From assembly GCA_035763085.1 (NCBI GenBank), contig DASUBV010000290.1, positions 1 to 64,000 on the forward strand: a DNA stretch of 64,000 bases, written 5' to 3'. A program made the position numbers and the translations under genes. The notes below the pieces were generated by a model. It was not told the origin of the DNA. It worked only from the letters and a program-made list of their open reading frames with translations, and searched no databases. Within the stretch, counting starts at the first letter, position 1, and every line of letters begins with the position of its first letter. Source of the stretch: DASUBV01 sp035763085. GTDB taxonomy: Bacteria; Actinomycetota; Actinomycetes; Streptosporangiales; Streptosporangiaceae. Positions 16,979 through 24,661 of the stretch are shown here, piece after piece.

Positions 16979-17908
16979 ATGCGACTTGGGGTCCTGGATG
17001 TCGGCTCGAACACACTGCACCTGCTGGTGGTGGACGCGCACCAGGGCGCCCGCCCGCTGCCGGCGTTCTCGCACAAGGCCGAGCTGCACTTCGGCGAGCA
17101 CCTGGACAGCGAGGACCGGCTGACCCCCGACTGCGCGCGCCAGCTGCGCCTGTTCGTGGAGGAGGCGCTGCGCATCGCCGAGGACAAGGGCGTGCACGAG
17201 ATGCTGGCCTTTGCCACCTCGGCGGTCCGCGATGCGGCCAACGGCGACGAGGTCCTGAGCCAGATCGAGGAGCAGACCCAGGTCACGATCCGGGTGCTGC
17301 CGGGTCCCGATGAGTCGCGGCTGACCTTCCTGGCGGCGCGCCGGTGGTTCGGCTGGTCGTCTGGCCGGCTGCTGGTCATCGACATCGGGGGCGGATCGCT
17401 GGAGATCGCGGCCGGCCATGACGAGGACCCGGCCGTGGCGATCTCGCTGCCCCTGGGCGCCGGCCGGCTGACCCGCGAGTGGCTGCACGGCGATCCGCCG
17501 CCCGCCGAGGACGTCCGGCGGCTGCGCAAGCATGTCCGGGCCGAGATTGCGGCCACGGCCGGCGCGGTGCTGGGGGAGGGCCGGCCGACGCACGCCGTCG
17601 CCACGTCCAAGACCTTCCGGCAGCTGGCCAGGATCGCCGGCGCGGCGCCGTCCAGCGAGGGTCCGTATGTCCGGCGGCGGCTGCGGCACGCCGACGTCAC
17701 CCAGATCGCGCAGCGCCTGGCCGGCACCACGGTCGAGCAGCGGGCCGAGATGCCCGGCGTCTCGGCCGGCCGAGCCCGGCAGCTGGCGGCCGGGGCAATC
17801 GTCGCCGACGCGGCCATGGACCTGTTCGACCTGCCCGAGCTGGAAATCTGCCCGTGGGCACTGCGCGAGGGCGTGATCTTGCGGCGGCTGGACATGCTGA
17901 CGCGCTGA
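16979..17908 (+). CDS. ppx: Ppx/GppA family phosphatase (exopolyphosphatase-like)
   Basis: 309 residues of the ASKHA superfamily. Phosphate-1 loop LGVLDVGSNTLHLLVVD is at the N-terminus, FATSAVRDAANGDE follows, and phosphate-2 loop LLVIDIGGGSLEIAAG is near 130-145. It consists of the two catalytic domains only, like the short actinobacterial Ppx1/Ppx2 proteins, without the HD-like C-terminal part of E. coli PPX. Expected role: hydrolysis of polyphosphate or pppGpp. Which activity it has cannot be decided from sequence; some short homologues prefer short polyphosphates. Confidence 0.88.
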   Translation: MRLGVLDVGSNTLHLLVVDAHQGARPLPAFSHKAELHFGEHLDSEDRLTPDCARQLRLFVEEALRIAEDKGVHEMLAFATSAVRDAANGDEVLSQIEEQTQVTIRVLPGPDESRLTFLAARRWFGWSSGRLLVIDIGGGSLEIAAGHDEDPAVAISLPLGAGRLTREWLHGDPPPAEDVRRLRKHVRAEIAATAGAVLGEGRPTHAVATSKTFRQLARIAGAAPSSEGPYVRRRLRHADVTQIAQRLAGTTVEQRAEMPGVSAGRARQLAAGAIVADAAMDLFDLPELEICPWALREGVILRRLDMLTR

Positions 17909-17942
17909 CGCGGCCGGAAGCCGGGCGCCAGCCAGGTACGCC

Positions 17943-17974
17943 AATGGCCTGCCACCTGATCGTGGCAGGCCATT
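17943..17974. terminator. Bidirectional terminator hairpin
   Basis: A perfect 13-bp stem, AATGGCCTGCCAC / GTGGCAGGCCATT, with loop CTGATC, lies between two converging genes (stops at 17908 and 17987). With AAT/ATT at the base it can act in both directions. Confidence 0.85.
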
Positions 17975-17986
17975 CGCGCGGGGCTG

Positions 17987-19060
17987 CTAGTCGCGTGCGG
18001 CCCGCATGCTGTCGGTCCGGGCATCGCCGGGGGTGCCCGCGTGCCGGGCCGTGGCTGTCCGGCCGCTGTTGCCCGGCTGCTGCGTGGCCTGCTTCGTGGC
18101 CGCCTCCCGCTCAGCCGCGAGCGCCGACCGCTGTGATGCGGCGGACGCCTGCGCGTTCTGCGCCGCGCGGGCGCCCTGAGCCGCCTGCTGGGTGGTCTGC
18201 GCCTGGCCGGCCGTGCGCCGTCCCTCGGCCGCCGGCCGGCCCCCGGCAGCGGGCTGCCCGCTGCTGCCTGGCCCGCCGTTGCCGTCAGCCTGCGCGGTGG
18301 CCACGGCCCTGGCGACTTCCTCCTCCAGCGAGCCGCGCGCCGCCTCGCCCGCCACCAGCGTGGTCACGACGTCACGGATCTCGGTCAGCCGCCGGATGGC
18401 CTCGGTGTGCCGGGACATCAGCAGGTTCAGCCGCCGCTCGGCGCCATCGTGAATCGCGGTCGCCCGGGCAGTGGCCTCGTCGAGCTGCTGCTTGGCCTGC
18501 GCCTTGGCGGTCGACAGCGCGCTCTCGGCCTGCTTGGTCGCCTCGGTGACGGCGCGCTCGGCCTCGGACCGGGCCGAGTTGCGGGTCTTGTCCGCCTCGG
18601 CCGTCGCGCTGGCGACCGTGGACTCGGCCTGCTCCTGGGCCGCGCTGAGCATGCGCTCGGCCTGCTCGTGGGCCTCGGCGCGGGTCTTGTCGGTCTCGGC
18701 CTTGACGTCATCGCGCAGCTTGACTGTCTCCAGGCGCGCTTCCTCGCGCATCTGGGCGATCTCATCGTCGGCCCGCTTGCGCTGGGCCTTGGACTCGTCC
18801 TCGGCCAGCTTCAGGATCTGCCCGATCCGCTCGCTGATCTCCTCGTGGGCCGGCTTCTCCGCCGGGGACTCGCGGAGCGCCGAGAGCTCGGCGCGCAGCT
18901 GCTTGTTGGCCTCGAGCGCCTGATCGCGCTCGGTCCTGAGGTCGCGGGCCTCGCTCCGGGACCTGGCTACATATTCCTCGACCCGGCGGCGGTGATAGCC
19001 GCGTACCTCGCGCTCGAAGAGGTCTCCGGTGTTCGGGTCATAGTCGTGATGTTCGCTCAT
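17987..19060 (-). CDS. DivIVA-like coiled-coil cytoskeletal protein
   Basis: 357 residues. The start has a DivIVA-type membrane-binding and dimerisation module, LFEREVRGYHRRRVEEYVAR. Then come about 200 residues of heptad-rich coiled coil with repeated TEADKTRAEAHEQAERM-type segments, then a low-complexity Gly/Ala/Gln tail (about 255-357). This resembles the actinomycete Scy/FilP/DivIVA group and proteins misannotated as cellulose-binding. A role in cell-pole organisation or growth is likely by family but not proven. The coiled coil has many 11-residue-like spacings rather than pure heptads. It is monocistronic, ended by the shared terminator. Confidence 0.75.
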   Translation of the reverse strand: MSEHHDYDPNTGDLFEREVRGYHRRRVEEYVARSRSEARDLRTERDQALEANKQLRAELSALRESPAEKPAHEEISERIGQILKLAEDESKAQRKRADDEIAQMREEARLETVKLRDDVKAETDKTRAEAHEQAERMLSAAQEQAESTVASATAEADKTRNSARSEAERAVTEATKQAESALSTAKAQAKQQLDEATARATAIHDGAERRLNLLMSRHTEAIRRLTEIRDVVTTLVAGEAARGSLEEEVARAVATAQADGNGGPGSSGQPAAGGRPAAEGRRTAGQAQTTQQAAQGARAAQNAQASAASQRSALAAEREAATKQATQQPGNSGRTATARHAGTPGDARTDSMRAARD

Positions 19061-19153
19061 GGTTCACACCCGTCGGTGGTTCAGGCAGCTCGGCCGGGCC
19101 GGCTGTGCGAGCTGGACCGGTGAGGCGGGCCGAGCCTGCGGCTGAGCTGCGAT

Positions 19154-19274
19154 TTTTGTCCGATACGGCAGGGGACCGGCCGACCGTCCGGACGCGCGTG
19201 CAATGCTGAATGTCCGGGACGACTCTTGTCCTGATGGGCCCTGGCGCGCAACCGAAACGATGTTTTGTCCTGAT
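19154..19274 (+). repeat. Repeated TTGTCCTGAT motif upstream of the carbonic anhydrase gene
   Basis: TTGTCCTGAT occurs exactly at 19226-19235 and 19265-19274 (39-base period), and a degraded copy TTTTGTCCGAT is at 19154-19164. All have the same orientation, in the intergenic region between the DivIVA-like gene and the carbonic anhydrase gene. They could be a regulator site or tandem promoter elements; I recognise no known box. Confidence 0.5.
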
Positions 19275-19312
19275 TCTCGCGGCGGTCAGGACCTGGGATA
19301 ACGGAGGGCTGA

Positions 19313-19882
19313 GTGGCTCCTGCCCGGCTGATCGGGTCGCTCGGCGACGCGGTACCGCAGATTCACCCGCAGGCCTGGGTGGCGCCCGGCGCGGTCATCG
19401 TCGGCGCCGTCCGGCTGGGCCGGGCGGCCAGTGTCTGGTACGGGGCGGTGCTGCGCGCCGACGAGGACGAGATCATCGTCGGCGCGGAGTGCAACATCCA
19501 GGACCTGTCCTGCCTGCATGTGGACGCCGGCGAGCCGGCGGTGCTGGAGGACCGGGTCAGCCTCGGCCACCGGGCGACCGTGCACGGGGCGCGGATCGGC
19601 GCCGGGGCGCTGATCGGCATCGGCGCCATCGTGCTGGGCGGCGCCCGGATCGGCGCGGGCTCGCTGGTCGCCGCCGGCGCCGTCGTGCTGCCCGGCCGGG
19701 AGTTCCCGGCCGGCGTCCTGATCGCCGGGGTGCCCGGCCGGGTGATCCGGGAACTGGATGACCGCGACCGCCGCCGGTTCGCCCAGACCGCCGACCACTA
19801 TGTCAGCCGGGCCGCCCGGCACCAGGCGGCCTGCTGGGACGAGGCACCGGATGACCATGACCGGATGACCCGGGCGGAGTAG
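19313..19882 (+). CDS. Gamma-class carbonic anhydrase-like protein
   Basis: 189 residues of left-handed beta-helix hexapeptide repeats (GAVIVGAVRLG, IGAGALIGIGAIVLGG, ARIGAGSLVAAGAVVLPG). Putative metal His residues occur in LHVDAG, SLGHRATVHG and the second His of that segment, as in YrdA/PaaY-type gamma carbonic anhydrases. It closes with an alpha-helical cap (DDRDRRRFAQTADHYV). Catalytic activity is proven for only some members. Start is a GTG with GGAGGG close upstream. The last codons overlap nothing. Confidence 0.85.
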   Translation: MAPARLIGSLGDAVPQIHPQAWVAPGAVIVGAVRLGRAASVWYGAVLRADEDEIIVGAECNIQDLSCLHVDAGEPAVLEDRVSLGHRATVHGARIGAGALIGIGAIVLGGARIGAGSLVAAGAVVLPGREFPAGVLIAGVPGRVIRELDDRDRRRFAQTADHYVSRAARHQAACWDEAPDDHDRMTRAE

Positions 19883-20094
19883 CCCGTAGCTAGCCCGGCT
19901 GACCCGAAGGGACGTCCGTTTCCCCGGTTACCCGACATATCGGGCCAGACCTTTCGGTAGTTTCGGCCCCCGTGCCGGTATCGGCCGCTTTGCGGGTGGT
20001 GCGGAAATGGCCCCGATGGGTCATGTGCGGCCGGGCCTTGTTCGCCTAGCCTGATGAGGACCGTGTCTTTGGCTCGGCAATGGAGGTGGGCGCG

Positions 20095-20268
20095 ATGGGC
20101 GAGTACGTCGACCTTCGCGTCCACGACCTGGTGGCACTCGACGAGATCGAGCTGTACGCGGAGGTGCTGAGCGCGGTGGCGGCCAGCGACCGGCCGCTGA
20201 CCCTGGCCGAGCTCGACGACGTGCTCGGGGTCCGGCCTTCGGCCGCCGCTCCGGCCTGCGCGGGCTGA
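20095..20268 (+). CDS. Small conserved hypothetical protein
   Basis: 57 residues starting MGEYVDLRVHDLVALDEIEL, acidic and helical, with a C-terminal LTLAELDDVLGV segment that looks like the start of a helix-turn-helix. I recall similar 60-residue proteins in other actinomycetes but no function. The ATG at 20095 has GGAGGTGG close upstream; an in-frame ATG at 20080 lies before that site and is less likely. The gene ends three bases before the stop of the convergent mshD gene. Confidence 0.6.
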   Translation: MGEYVDLRVHDLVALDEIELYAEVLSAVAASDRPLTLAELDDVLGVRPSAAAPACAG

Positions 20269-20270
20269 GC

Positions 20271-21227
20271 TCAGGCCTGCCCGGCCCTGGTGAACATCAC
20301 GTCGGTGTCCCAGCGGGTGAACCCGAGCGACTCATACAGCCGGATCGCCGGGGTGTTGTCCCCGTCCACGTACAGCATGACCTGGAACAGCCCGCGGCCG
20401 CGCAGGTAGCGCAGCCCGGTCAGGGTCAGCGCCCGGCCCAGGCCGGTGCCGCGCTCGCCCGGGTCGACGCCCACCACGTAGACCTCGCCGATGGCGCCCC
20501 CGGCGGCCTGATGCACCTTCGTCCAGTGAAAGCCGGCCAGCGCCCCGTCGCGCTCGGCCAGGAAGAAGCCGGCCGGGTCGAACCACGGCTCCCGCTCGCG
20601 CAGGTCCAGGTCGGCCCTGGTCCAGCTGCCCTGCTCGGGGTGACTGGCGAAGGCCTTGCGGTTGAGCTCGATCCAGGCGTCCTCGTCGCGGCCGACCGCG
20701 AAGGTCCGCACCGTGATGCCGTCGGCGAGCCGCGGGCGGTCGATCTGGCTGGTCAGTGACCGGCGCATCTGCCACAGGGACCGGGTCCGCCGGAATCCGG
20801 CCGCCGCGGCCAGCCGGCTGGCGGCCGGGAGGTCGCCGTGCGCCCACAGCCGCAGGCGCTGCGGGCCGGCCTCGGCGATCAGCGCGCGGACCAGCGCGAG
20901 TCCCAGGCCCTGGCGGCGGGCCGGCGGGTCGATGAGCATCTCGCCGCTCGGCCCCTCGACGGGGTCGGTCAGGTCCAGGTGGCCGTATCCGGCCAGCTGG
21001 CCGTCCTGCCAGGCCAGCACGTCACGGGCCTGCGGCTCGCCTGCCTGCGGGTCGCCGCCGTAGCGCAGGTGCAGCATGACGTGCTCGGACAGCGGCCCGA
21101 CGCCGTCCTCCTCGGCGGCGCGCTGGACAAGGCCGAGCGCGGCGCCGGCCTCCTCGGCGCTCAGCTGGCTGGTGACCTGCAGCTCAGCACCCGGGCCTGC
21201 CGCCGGGACGGGATTACCTGAGGGCAC
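20271..21227 (-). CDS. mshD: Mycothiol synthase (mycothiol acetyltransferase)
   Basis: 318 residues with two GNAT domains, the MshD architecture. The N-terminal domain contains LIDPPARRQGLGLALVRAL. The active C-terminal domain has VYVVGVDPGERGTGLGRALTLTGLRYL (acetyl-CoA pyrophosphate loop) and YVDGDNTPAIRLYESLGF. It transfers acetyl from acetyl-CoA to Cys-GlcN-inositol, the last step of mycothiol synthesis, in the cytosol. I chose the GTG at 21227, preceded by AGGAAG, giving normal MshD length. It overlaps the glnR stop by 14 bases, so the two are translationally linked. A longer frame without other good starts runs upstream within glnR. Confidence 0.9.
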   Translation of the reverse strand: MPSGNPVPAAGPGAELQVTSQLSAEEAGAALGLVQRAAEEDGVGPLSEHVMLHLRYGGDPQAGEPQARDVLAWQDGQLAGYGHLDLTDPVEGPSGEMLIDPPARRQGLGLALVRALIAEAGPQRLRLWAHGDLPAASRLAAAAGFRRTRSLWQMRRSLTSQIDRPRLADGITVRTFAVGRDEDAWIELNRKAFASHPEQGSWTRADLDLREREPWFDPAGFFLAERDGALAGFHWTKVHQAAGGAIGEVYVVGVDPGERGTGLGRALTLTGLRYLRGRGLFQVMLYVDGDNTPAIRLYESLGFTRWDTDVMFTRAGQA

Positions 21228-22077
21228 GGCGCTTCCTGTCGGCTCTGGGCTTGGGCGGGGCGTGCGGCGGGCGGGCGGCTGCCCGCGGGCCGGGGTCCTG
21301 GCCAGGACCGGGGCTCTCCGGGCTGGCCGGCCCGGCTGGCTGGTCTCCGGCTGGCTGGCCGTCCGCCGCGTCCGCGCTGGCGTCCGCGCCGCGGCCCCGG
21401 CCGCCGCCCTTGGCCGGGACAAAACGGTATCCCACGTTGCGCACGGTGCCGATCAGGGCCTCGTTCTCGGCGCCCAGCTTGGCGCGCAGCCGGCGGACGT
21501 GCACGTCCACCGTGCGGGTGCCGCCGAAGTAGTCATAGCCCCAGACCTCCTGCAGGAGCTGGGCCCGGCTGAAGACCCGGCCGGGCTGCTGGGTCAGGAA
21601 CTTCAGCAGCTCGAATTCCTTGAAGGTCAGGTCCAGGGAGCGCCCGTTCAGCCGGGCGGAGTAGGTGGCCTCGTTGATCACCAGCTCGCCGGACCTGATC
21701 TCGCCGGCCGGCTCCGGGGCCGGGCTCGCGGCCCGCCCGACGGCCAGCCGCAGCCGCGCGTCGACCTCGCCCGGCCCGGCGGTGTGCAGCACGACGTCAG
21801 CAGCGCCCCAGTCCGCCGAGACCGCCGCCCAGCCGCCCTCGGTCACGATGACCATCACCGGGATGGCCTGGTCCCGGCCGCGCAGCGCCTGCACCAGGCG
21901 CCTGGCCCCGACAAGGTCCCGGCGCGCGTCGACCAGCACGACGTCGGGCTGCGGGCCCCCGCCGCCGGGCGCGGGCAGCCCGGCGGCCACCCGGACGGCG
22001 TGCGGCAGCAAGGTCAGCGAGGGCAGGATCTCGGCGGACGGCTCGGTGCCGCTAGTCAGCAGGAGCACATTGCTCAA
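21214..22077 (-). CDS. glnR: GlnR-type orphan OmpR-family regulator of nitrogen metabolism
   Basis: 287 residues. The N-terminal receiver-like domain (about 1-110) has LVDARRDLVGARRLVQAL but lacks the full acidic pocket, as in GlnR, which works without phosphorylation. The C-terminal winged helix is strikingly conserved: LDLTFKEFELLKFLTQQPGR, RAQLLQEVWGYDYFGG, TRTVDVHVRRLRAKLG, GTVRNVGYRFV. A 60-residue Pro/Gly/Ala tail follows, longer than usual. GlnR controls glnA, amtB and nitrate genes in actinomycetes, and the glnR-mshD pairing matches mycobacterial and Streptomyces gene order. The start is TTG at 22077 with GGAGGTGG seven bases upstream. Confidence 0.88.
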   Translation of the reverse strand: MSNVLLLTSGTEPSAEILPSLTLLPHAVRVAAGLPAPGGGGPQPDVVLVDARRDLVGARRLVQALRGRDQAIPVMVIVTEGGWAAVSADWGAADVVLHTAGPGEVDARLRLAVGRAASPAPEPAGEIRSGELVINEATYSARLNGRSLDLTFKEFELLKFLTQQPGRVFSRAQLLQEVWGYDYFGGTRTVDVHVRRLRAKLGAENEALIGTVRNVGYRFVPAKGGGRGRGADASADAADGQPAGDQPAGPASPESPGPGQDPGPRAAARPPHAPPKPRADRKRRALR

Positions 22078-22181
22078 CCCGTGCCACCTCCGGCCCGCGG
22101 TACCAGCCGCGAGTAGCTAACGCCCATGGCATGACCCGGGGTCGCCGTTGTCCGAGGTCGTTATGAGCGAGGATAGCTGAC

Positions 22182-22430
22182 ATGGCTCTCGTCACCATGC
22201 GCTACTGGGCCGCCGCGAAGGAGGCCGCGGGCGTGGCCGAGCAGCAGGTCGCCGCTGACACCCTCGCCGCTGCCCTGGCCGCCGTCCGGCCCTCAGCCCG
22301 GCTCAGCGCCGTGCTGGCCCGGTCGTCCTTCCTGATCGACGGCCAGCCGGCCGGCACCAGGGCGGCGGAGTCCGTCACCCTGACCGACGGCGCCATCGTC
22401 GAGGTACTGCCGCCGTTCGCGGGCGGCTAG
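22182..22430 (+). CDS. MoaD/ThiS family sulfur-carrier-like protein
   Basis: 82 residues with a ubiquitin-like beta-grasp pattern and the C-terminal Gly-Gly (FAGG) that is adenylated and thiocarboxylated in MoaD and ThiS. VTLTDGAIVEVLPPFAGG is the typical ending. It could serve molybdopterin, thiamine or cysteine (CysO-like) synthesis; the neighbouring sulfurtransferase and mycothiol genes favour a sulfur-transfer role. It is divergent from glnR. GCGAGGA lies eight bases before the ATG. Confidence 0.82.
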   Translation: MALVTMRYWAAAKEAAGVAEQQVAADTLAAALAAVRPSARLSAVLARSSFLIDGQPAGTRAAESVTLTDGAIVEVLPPFAGG

Positions 22431-22511
22431 CTGTTGCATCCGGGCAGACGGCCGGCGGCTGCGGGCACGAGCCCGGCCTAAGCTGCCTACCTGGGGCGAA
22501 GCGGGAGGAGC

Positions 22512-23093
22512 GTGAACCAGAAGAGGCCGTGGCACGTTTCCATAGGCGTGGCTGGGCAAGAGGGCTCGGGCGCCCGGCACCAGCGGGGCCCGGCGTCCGA
22601 TGAGGAACTGGTACGCGCGCTGTATGCCGAGCACGCGGGCCCGCTGCTGCGATATGCGCTGCACCTCATGAGCGGGGACCGGCAGCGCGCGGAGGACATC
22701 GTGCAGGAGACGCTGCTGCGAGCCTGGCAGCACCCGGAGGCTATCGCCGACCGGCCTGCCCGCCCGTGGCTGTTCGCGGTCGCCCGCAACCTGGCCGTGG
22801 ACTCGTTCCGGGCCCGCAAGGCCAGGCCCTCCGAGGTGGGTGAGGGCGCCCTGGAGATGCTGTCGGTGCCCGACGAGGCCGAGCGCGCCCTGGAGTCCTG
22901 GGCGGTCGCCGACGCGATCAGGTCGCTGCGCACCGAGCACCGCAGCGTCCTGCTGGAAACCTACTACCACGGCCGGTCGGTGGCGGAAGCCGCCGCTGTG
23001 CTGGGCATACCTGCCGGAACAGTCAAGTCGCGGACCTTTTACGCGCTCCGCGCGCTCAAGCTCGCACTCGAGGAACGGGGGCTTGCGCCATGA
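22512..23093 (+). CDS. ECF sigma factor
   Basis: 193 residues. Region 2 (about 35-105) has ALYAEHAGPLLRYALHLM, DIVQETLLRAWQHPE and RPWLFAVARNLAVDSFR. Region 4 (about 135-185) has LRTEHRSVLLETYYHGRSVAEAAAVLGIPAGTVKSRTFYALRALK. It recruits RNA polymerase to a stress or envelope regulon. The anti-sigma gene follows with an ATGA overlap, so it is held inactive until signalled. It resembles the SigL/SigK-like ECF groups with zinc anti-sigma factors. GTG start with GGGAGGA upstream. Confidence 0.92.
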   Translation: MNQKRPWHVSIGVAGQEGSGARHQRGPASDEELVRALYAEHAGPLLRYALHLMSGDRQRAEDIVQETLLRAWQHPEAIADRPARPWLFAVARNLAVDSFRARKARPSEVGEGALEMLSVPDEAERALESWAVADAIRSLRTEHRSVLLETYYHGRSVAEAAAVLGIPAGTVKSRTFYALRALKLALEERGLAP

Positions 23094-23794
23094 CTGACAT
23101 GACGGACATGACCAGGCCGGGCTGCCGTGAGATCCGCCAGCTGCTGGGCGTGTACGTGGTGGGCGCGATTGACCCGGCCGAGCGGGCCCTCGTGGACGCG
23201 CACCTGTCGGTCTGCTCGGAGTGCCGGGCCGAGCTGGGCGGCCTGGCGGGCCTGCCCGCGCTGCTCAGCCGCGTTCCGGTGGCCGACGCCGAGCGGATGG
23301 CCGGCGGCGGGTTCGGCGAGGAGCCGGCCGAGCCGCCGGCCGAGCTGCTGAGCGGGCTGCTGCGCCGGGTGACCGCCCGGCGGCGGAACCGCCGGTGGCG
23401 CTCGGCGCTGGCCCTGGCCGCGGCGGTCGCCATCGCGGCGGGCAGCACGGCCGCCGTCTTCAGTGCCCATGACCAGCAGCCGCCTACCGCCGCGGCCGCG
23501 GACGTGGTCAGGGCCAGCAACGCGCACGTGACCGCGATGGTGAAGTACACGGCCACGCCGTGGGGCGGGACCGCCATGCGGATCGCGATCCAGGGCATCC
23601 CGACCGGCACGAGCTGCAAGTTCTGGGTGGAGAGCGGCAACAACCACTGGTCGGTCGCCGGGAGCTGGACGGTCGGCCCCGGGTACGGCGAGCACTGGTA
23701 CTCGGTGTCCTCGGCGGTGCCAGCCGACAGCGTGACTGGCTTCCAGATCACCTCGCACGGCAAGACCGTCCTCAACATTCCCCATAACACCTGA
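23090..23794 (+). CDS. Zinc-containing transmembrane anti-sigma factor
   Basis: 234 residues. N-terminal anti-sigma domain has H38-x3-C42-x2-C45 (the HxxxCxxC zinc motif), so it may respond to thiol oxidation. One membrane helix at about 103-122 (ALALAAAVAIAAGSTAAVF) separates it from a 110-residue extracytoplasmic domain with YTATPWGGTAMRIAIQGIP, SGNNHWSVAGSW and a final ITSHGKTVLNIP. That domain looks like the beta-rich anti-sigma-K C-terminal type. It overlaps the sigma gene by 4 bases. Confidence 0.9.
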   Translation: MTDMTDMTRPGCREIRQLLGVYVVGAIDPAERALVDAHLSVCSECRAELGGLAGLPALLSRVPVADAERMAGGGFGEEPAEPPAELLSGLLRRVTARRRNRRWRSALALAAAVAIAAGSTAAVFSAHDQQPPTAAAADVVRASNAHVTAMVKYTATPWGGTAMRIAIQGIPTGTSCKFWVESGNNHWSVAGSWTVGPGYGEHWYSVSSAVPADSVTGFQITSHGKTVLNIPHNT

Positions 23795-23848
23795 CGGCTG
23801 ATCGGGGCGGGCGGGAATGCACCGGCGGTCTCGCGTGCTTAAGGCTGC

Positions 23849-24331
23849 GTGACAGCGGGACTTGTGGCGTGCGCCGTGGCGCTGGCCGTGGCGACGGCCG
23901 CAGGCCTGGCCTGGCGCGCGACGAACGGCCGGATGCGCCGGCCGGCGCGCAAGCAGGCGGCCGCCGCGGGCAGCCCGGCGTCGGCCCCGCAGGTCACCGC
24001 GAGCCAGCTCGGCCGGCCCCTGGGCGACCGCGCCACGCTGCTGCAGTTCTCCTCGGCTTTCTGCGCGCCCTGCCGGGCCACCCGGGTGCTGCTGGCCGAC
24101 GTGGCGGGCCGGGTCGAGGGCATTGCTCATGTCGAGATCGACGCGGAGAGCCACCTGGACCTGGTCCGGGAACTCGGCGTGCTCCGCACCCCGACGGTGC
24201 TGGTGCTGGCCGCCGACGGCCGGATCGTGCGCCGGGCCAGCGGCCAGCCGCGCCGGGCCGATGTGCTGGCCGCGCTGGGCGAGGCGGTCGGCCCGACTGT
24301 TTCCTATCCATCAGGTCTGGAAAGAAGATAG
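23849..24331 (+). CDS. Membrane-anchored thioredoxin-like protein
   Basis: 160 residues. A signal-anchor helix (about 4-22) is followed by a basic segment and a thioredoxin fold with C72-A-P-C75 in SSAFCAPCRATR. It has the cis-Pro in LRTPTVLVL. The orientation after one N-terminal helix with positive flank is uncertain: RMRRPARK follows the helix, which predicts a cytoplasmic domain. The same thioredoxin next to sulfurtransferase and glnR/mshD is seen in mycobacteria (thiX), so a sulfur or redox role is likely. GTG start. Confidence 0.82.
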   Translation: MTAGLVACAVALAVATAAGLAWRATNGRMRRPARKQAAAAGSPASAPQVTASQLGRPLGDRATLLQFSSAFCAPCRATRVLLADVAGRVEGIAHVEIDAESHLDLVRELGVLRTPTVLVLAADGRIVRRASGQPRRADVLAALGEAVGPTVSYPSGLERR

Positions 24332-24366
24332 TGACACGGGGCGTGACCACGCATAGCATCGACTAC
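24331..24366 (+). promoter_or_regulatory. Promoter of the Cys-rich leader and sulfurtransferase operon
   Basis: GTGACA (24331-24336), a 17-base spacer, and TAGCAT (24354-24359) match the vegetative consensus well. Transcription would start at about 24366-24367, exactly at a GTG codon, so the first product is a leaderless peptide. The -35 overlaps the stop region of the upstream thioredoxin gene. Confidence 0.7.
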
Positions 24367-24495
24367 GTGTTCCAGACCATCCGGACCGGCCGCGAGCTCA
24401 TGCTGACCACGCTGCTCACCAAGCGCCGGGCCGTGGACTTCTGCCGCGTCGCCACGGCCATCTGTTGCCCGGCCGGGTCCCGGCCAGCTGCCTGA
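24367..24495 (+). CDS. Cys-rich leader peptide (cysteine attenuator)
   Basis: A 42-codon leaderless frame starting with GTG at the predicted transcription start, or a 31-codon one from the ATG at 24400. Both end in RRAVDFCRVATAICCPAG and a short tail. This matches the Ms4533A-type Cys-rich leader signature, KRRxVDxCRV then a Cys cluster. Such peptides act as cysteine sensors: the ribosome stalls at the Cys codons when Cys-tRNA is low and downstream genes are derepressed. Here DUF4395, sulfurtransferase and DUF1416 follow. The peptide has three Cys codons (TGC, then TGT-TGC). Confidence 0.75.
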   Translation: MFQTIRTGRELMLTTLLTKRRAVDFCRVATAICCPAGSRPAA

Positions 24496-24597
24496 CTGGC
24501 CGCCCGGCTGACCGCCGCGCCCTGAGCCCGGGCACCTAGCCACCGGTATTCGGGGTACCTAAGTTTCGGTGACCGGCTGCTCGCAGGGGCACCACCG

Positions 24598-24637
24598 CCA
24601 CGGGGAAACCACACCACGGGGGCACATCGCCACGGGG
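24598..24637 (+). repeat. Three CCACGGGG copies with 16-base period in the leader region
   Basis: CCACGGGG starts at 24598, 24614 and 24630, exactly 16 bases apart, in the 166-base gap between the leader peptide and the DUF4395 gene. The G-runs could pair with the C-rich parts of the leader or form alternative structures. No perfect long terminator stem is apparent in this gap by eye. Confidence 0.55.
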
Positions 24638-24661
24638 CATGAGCTCGAAGAGGTGGACCAG

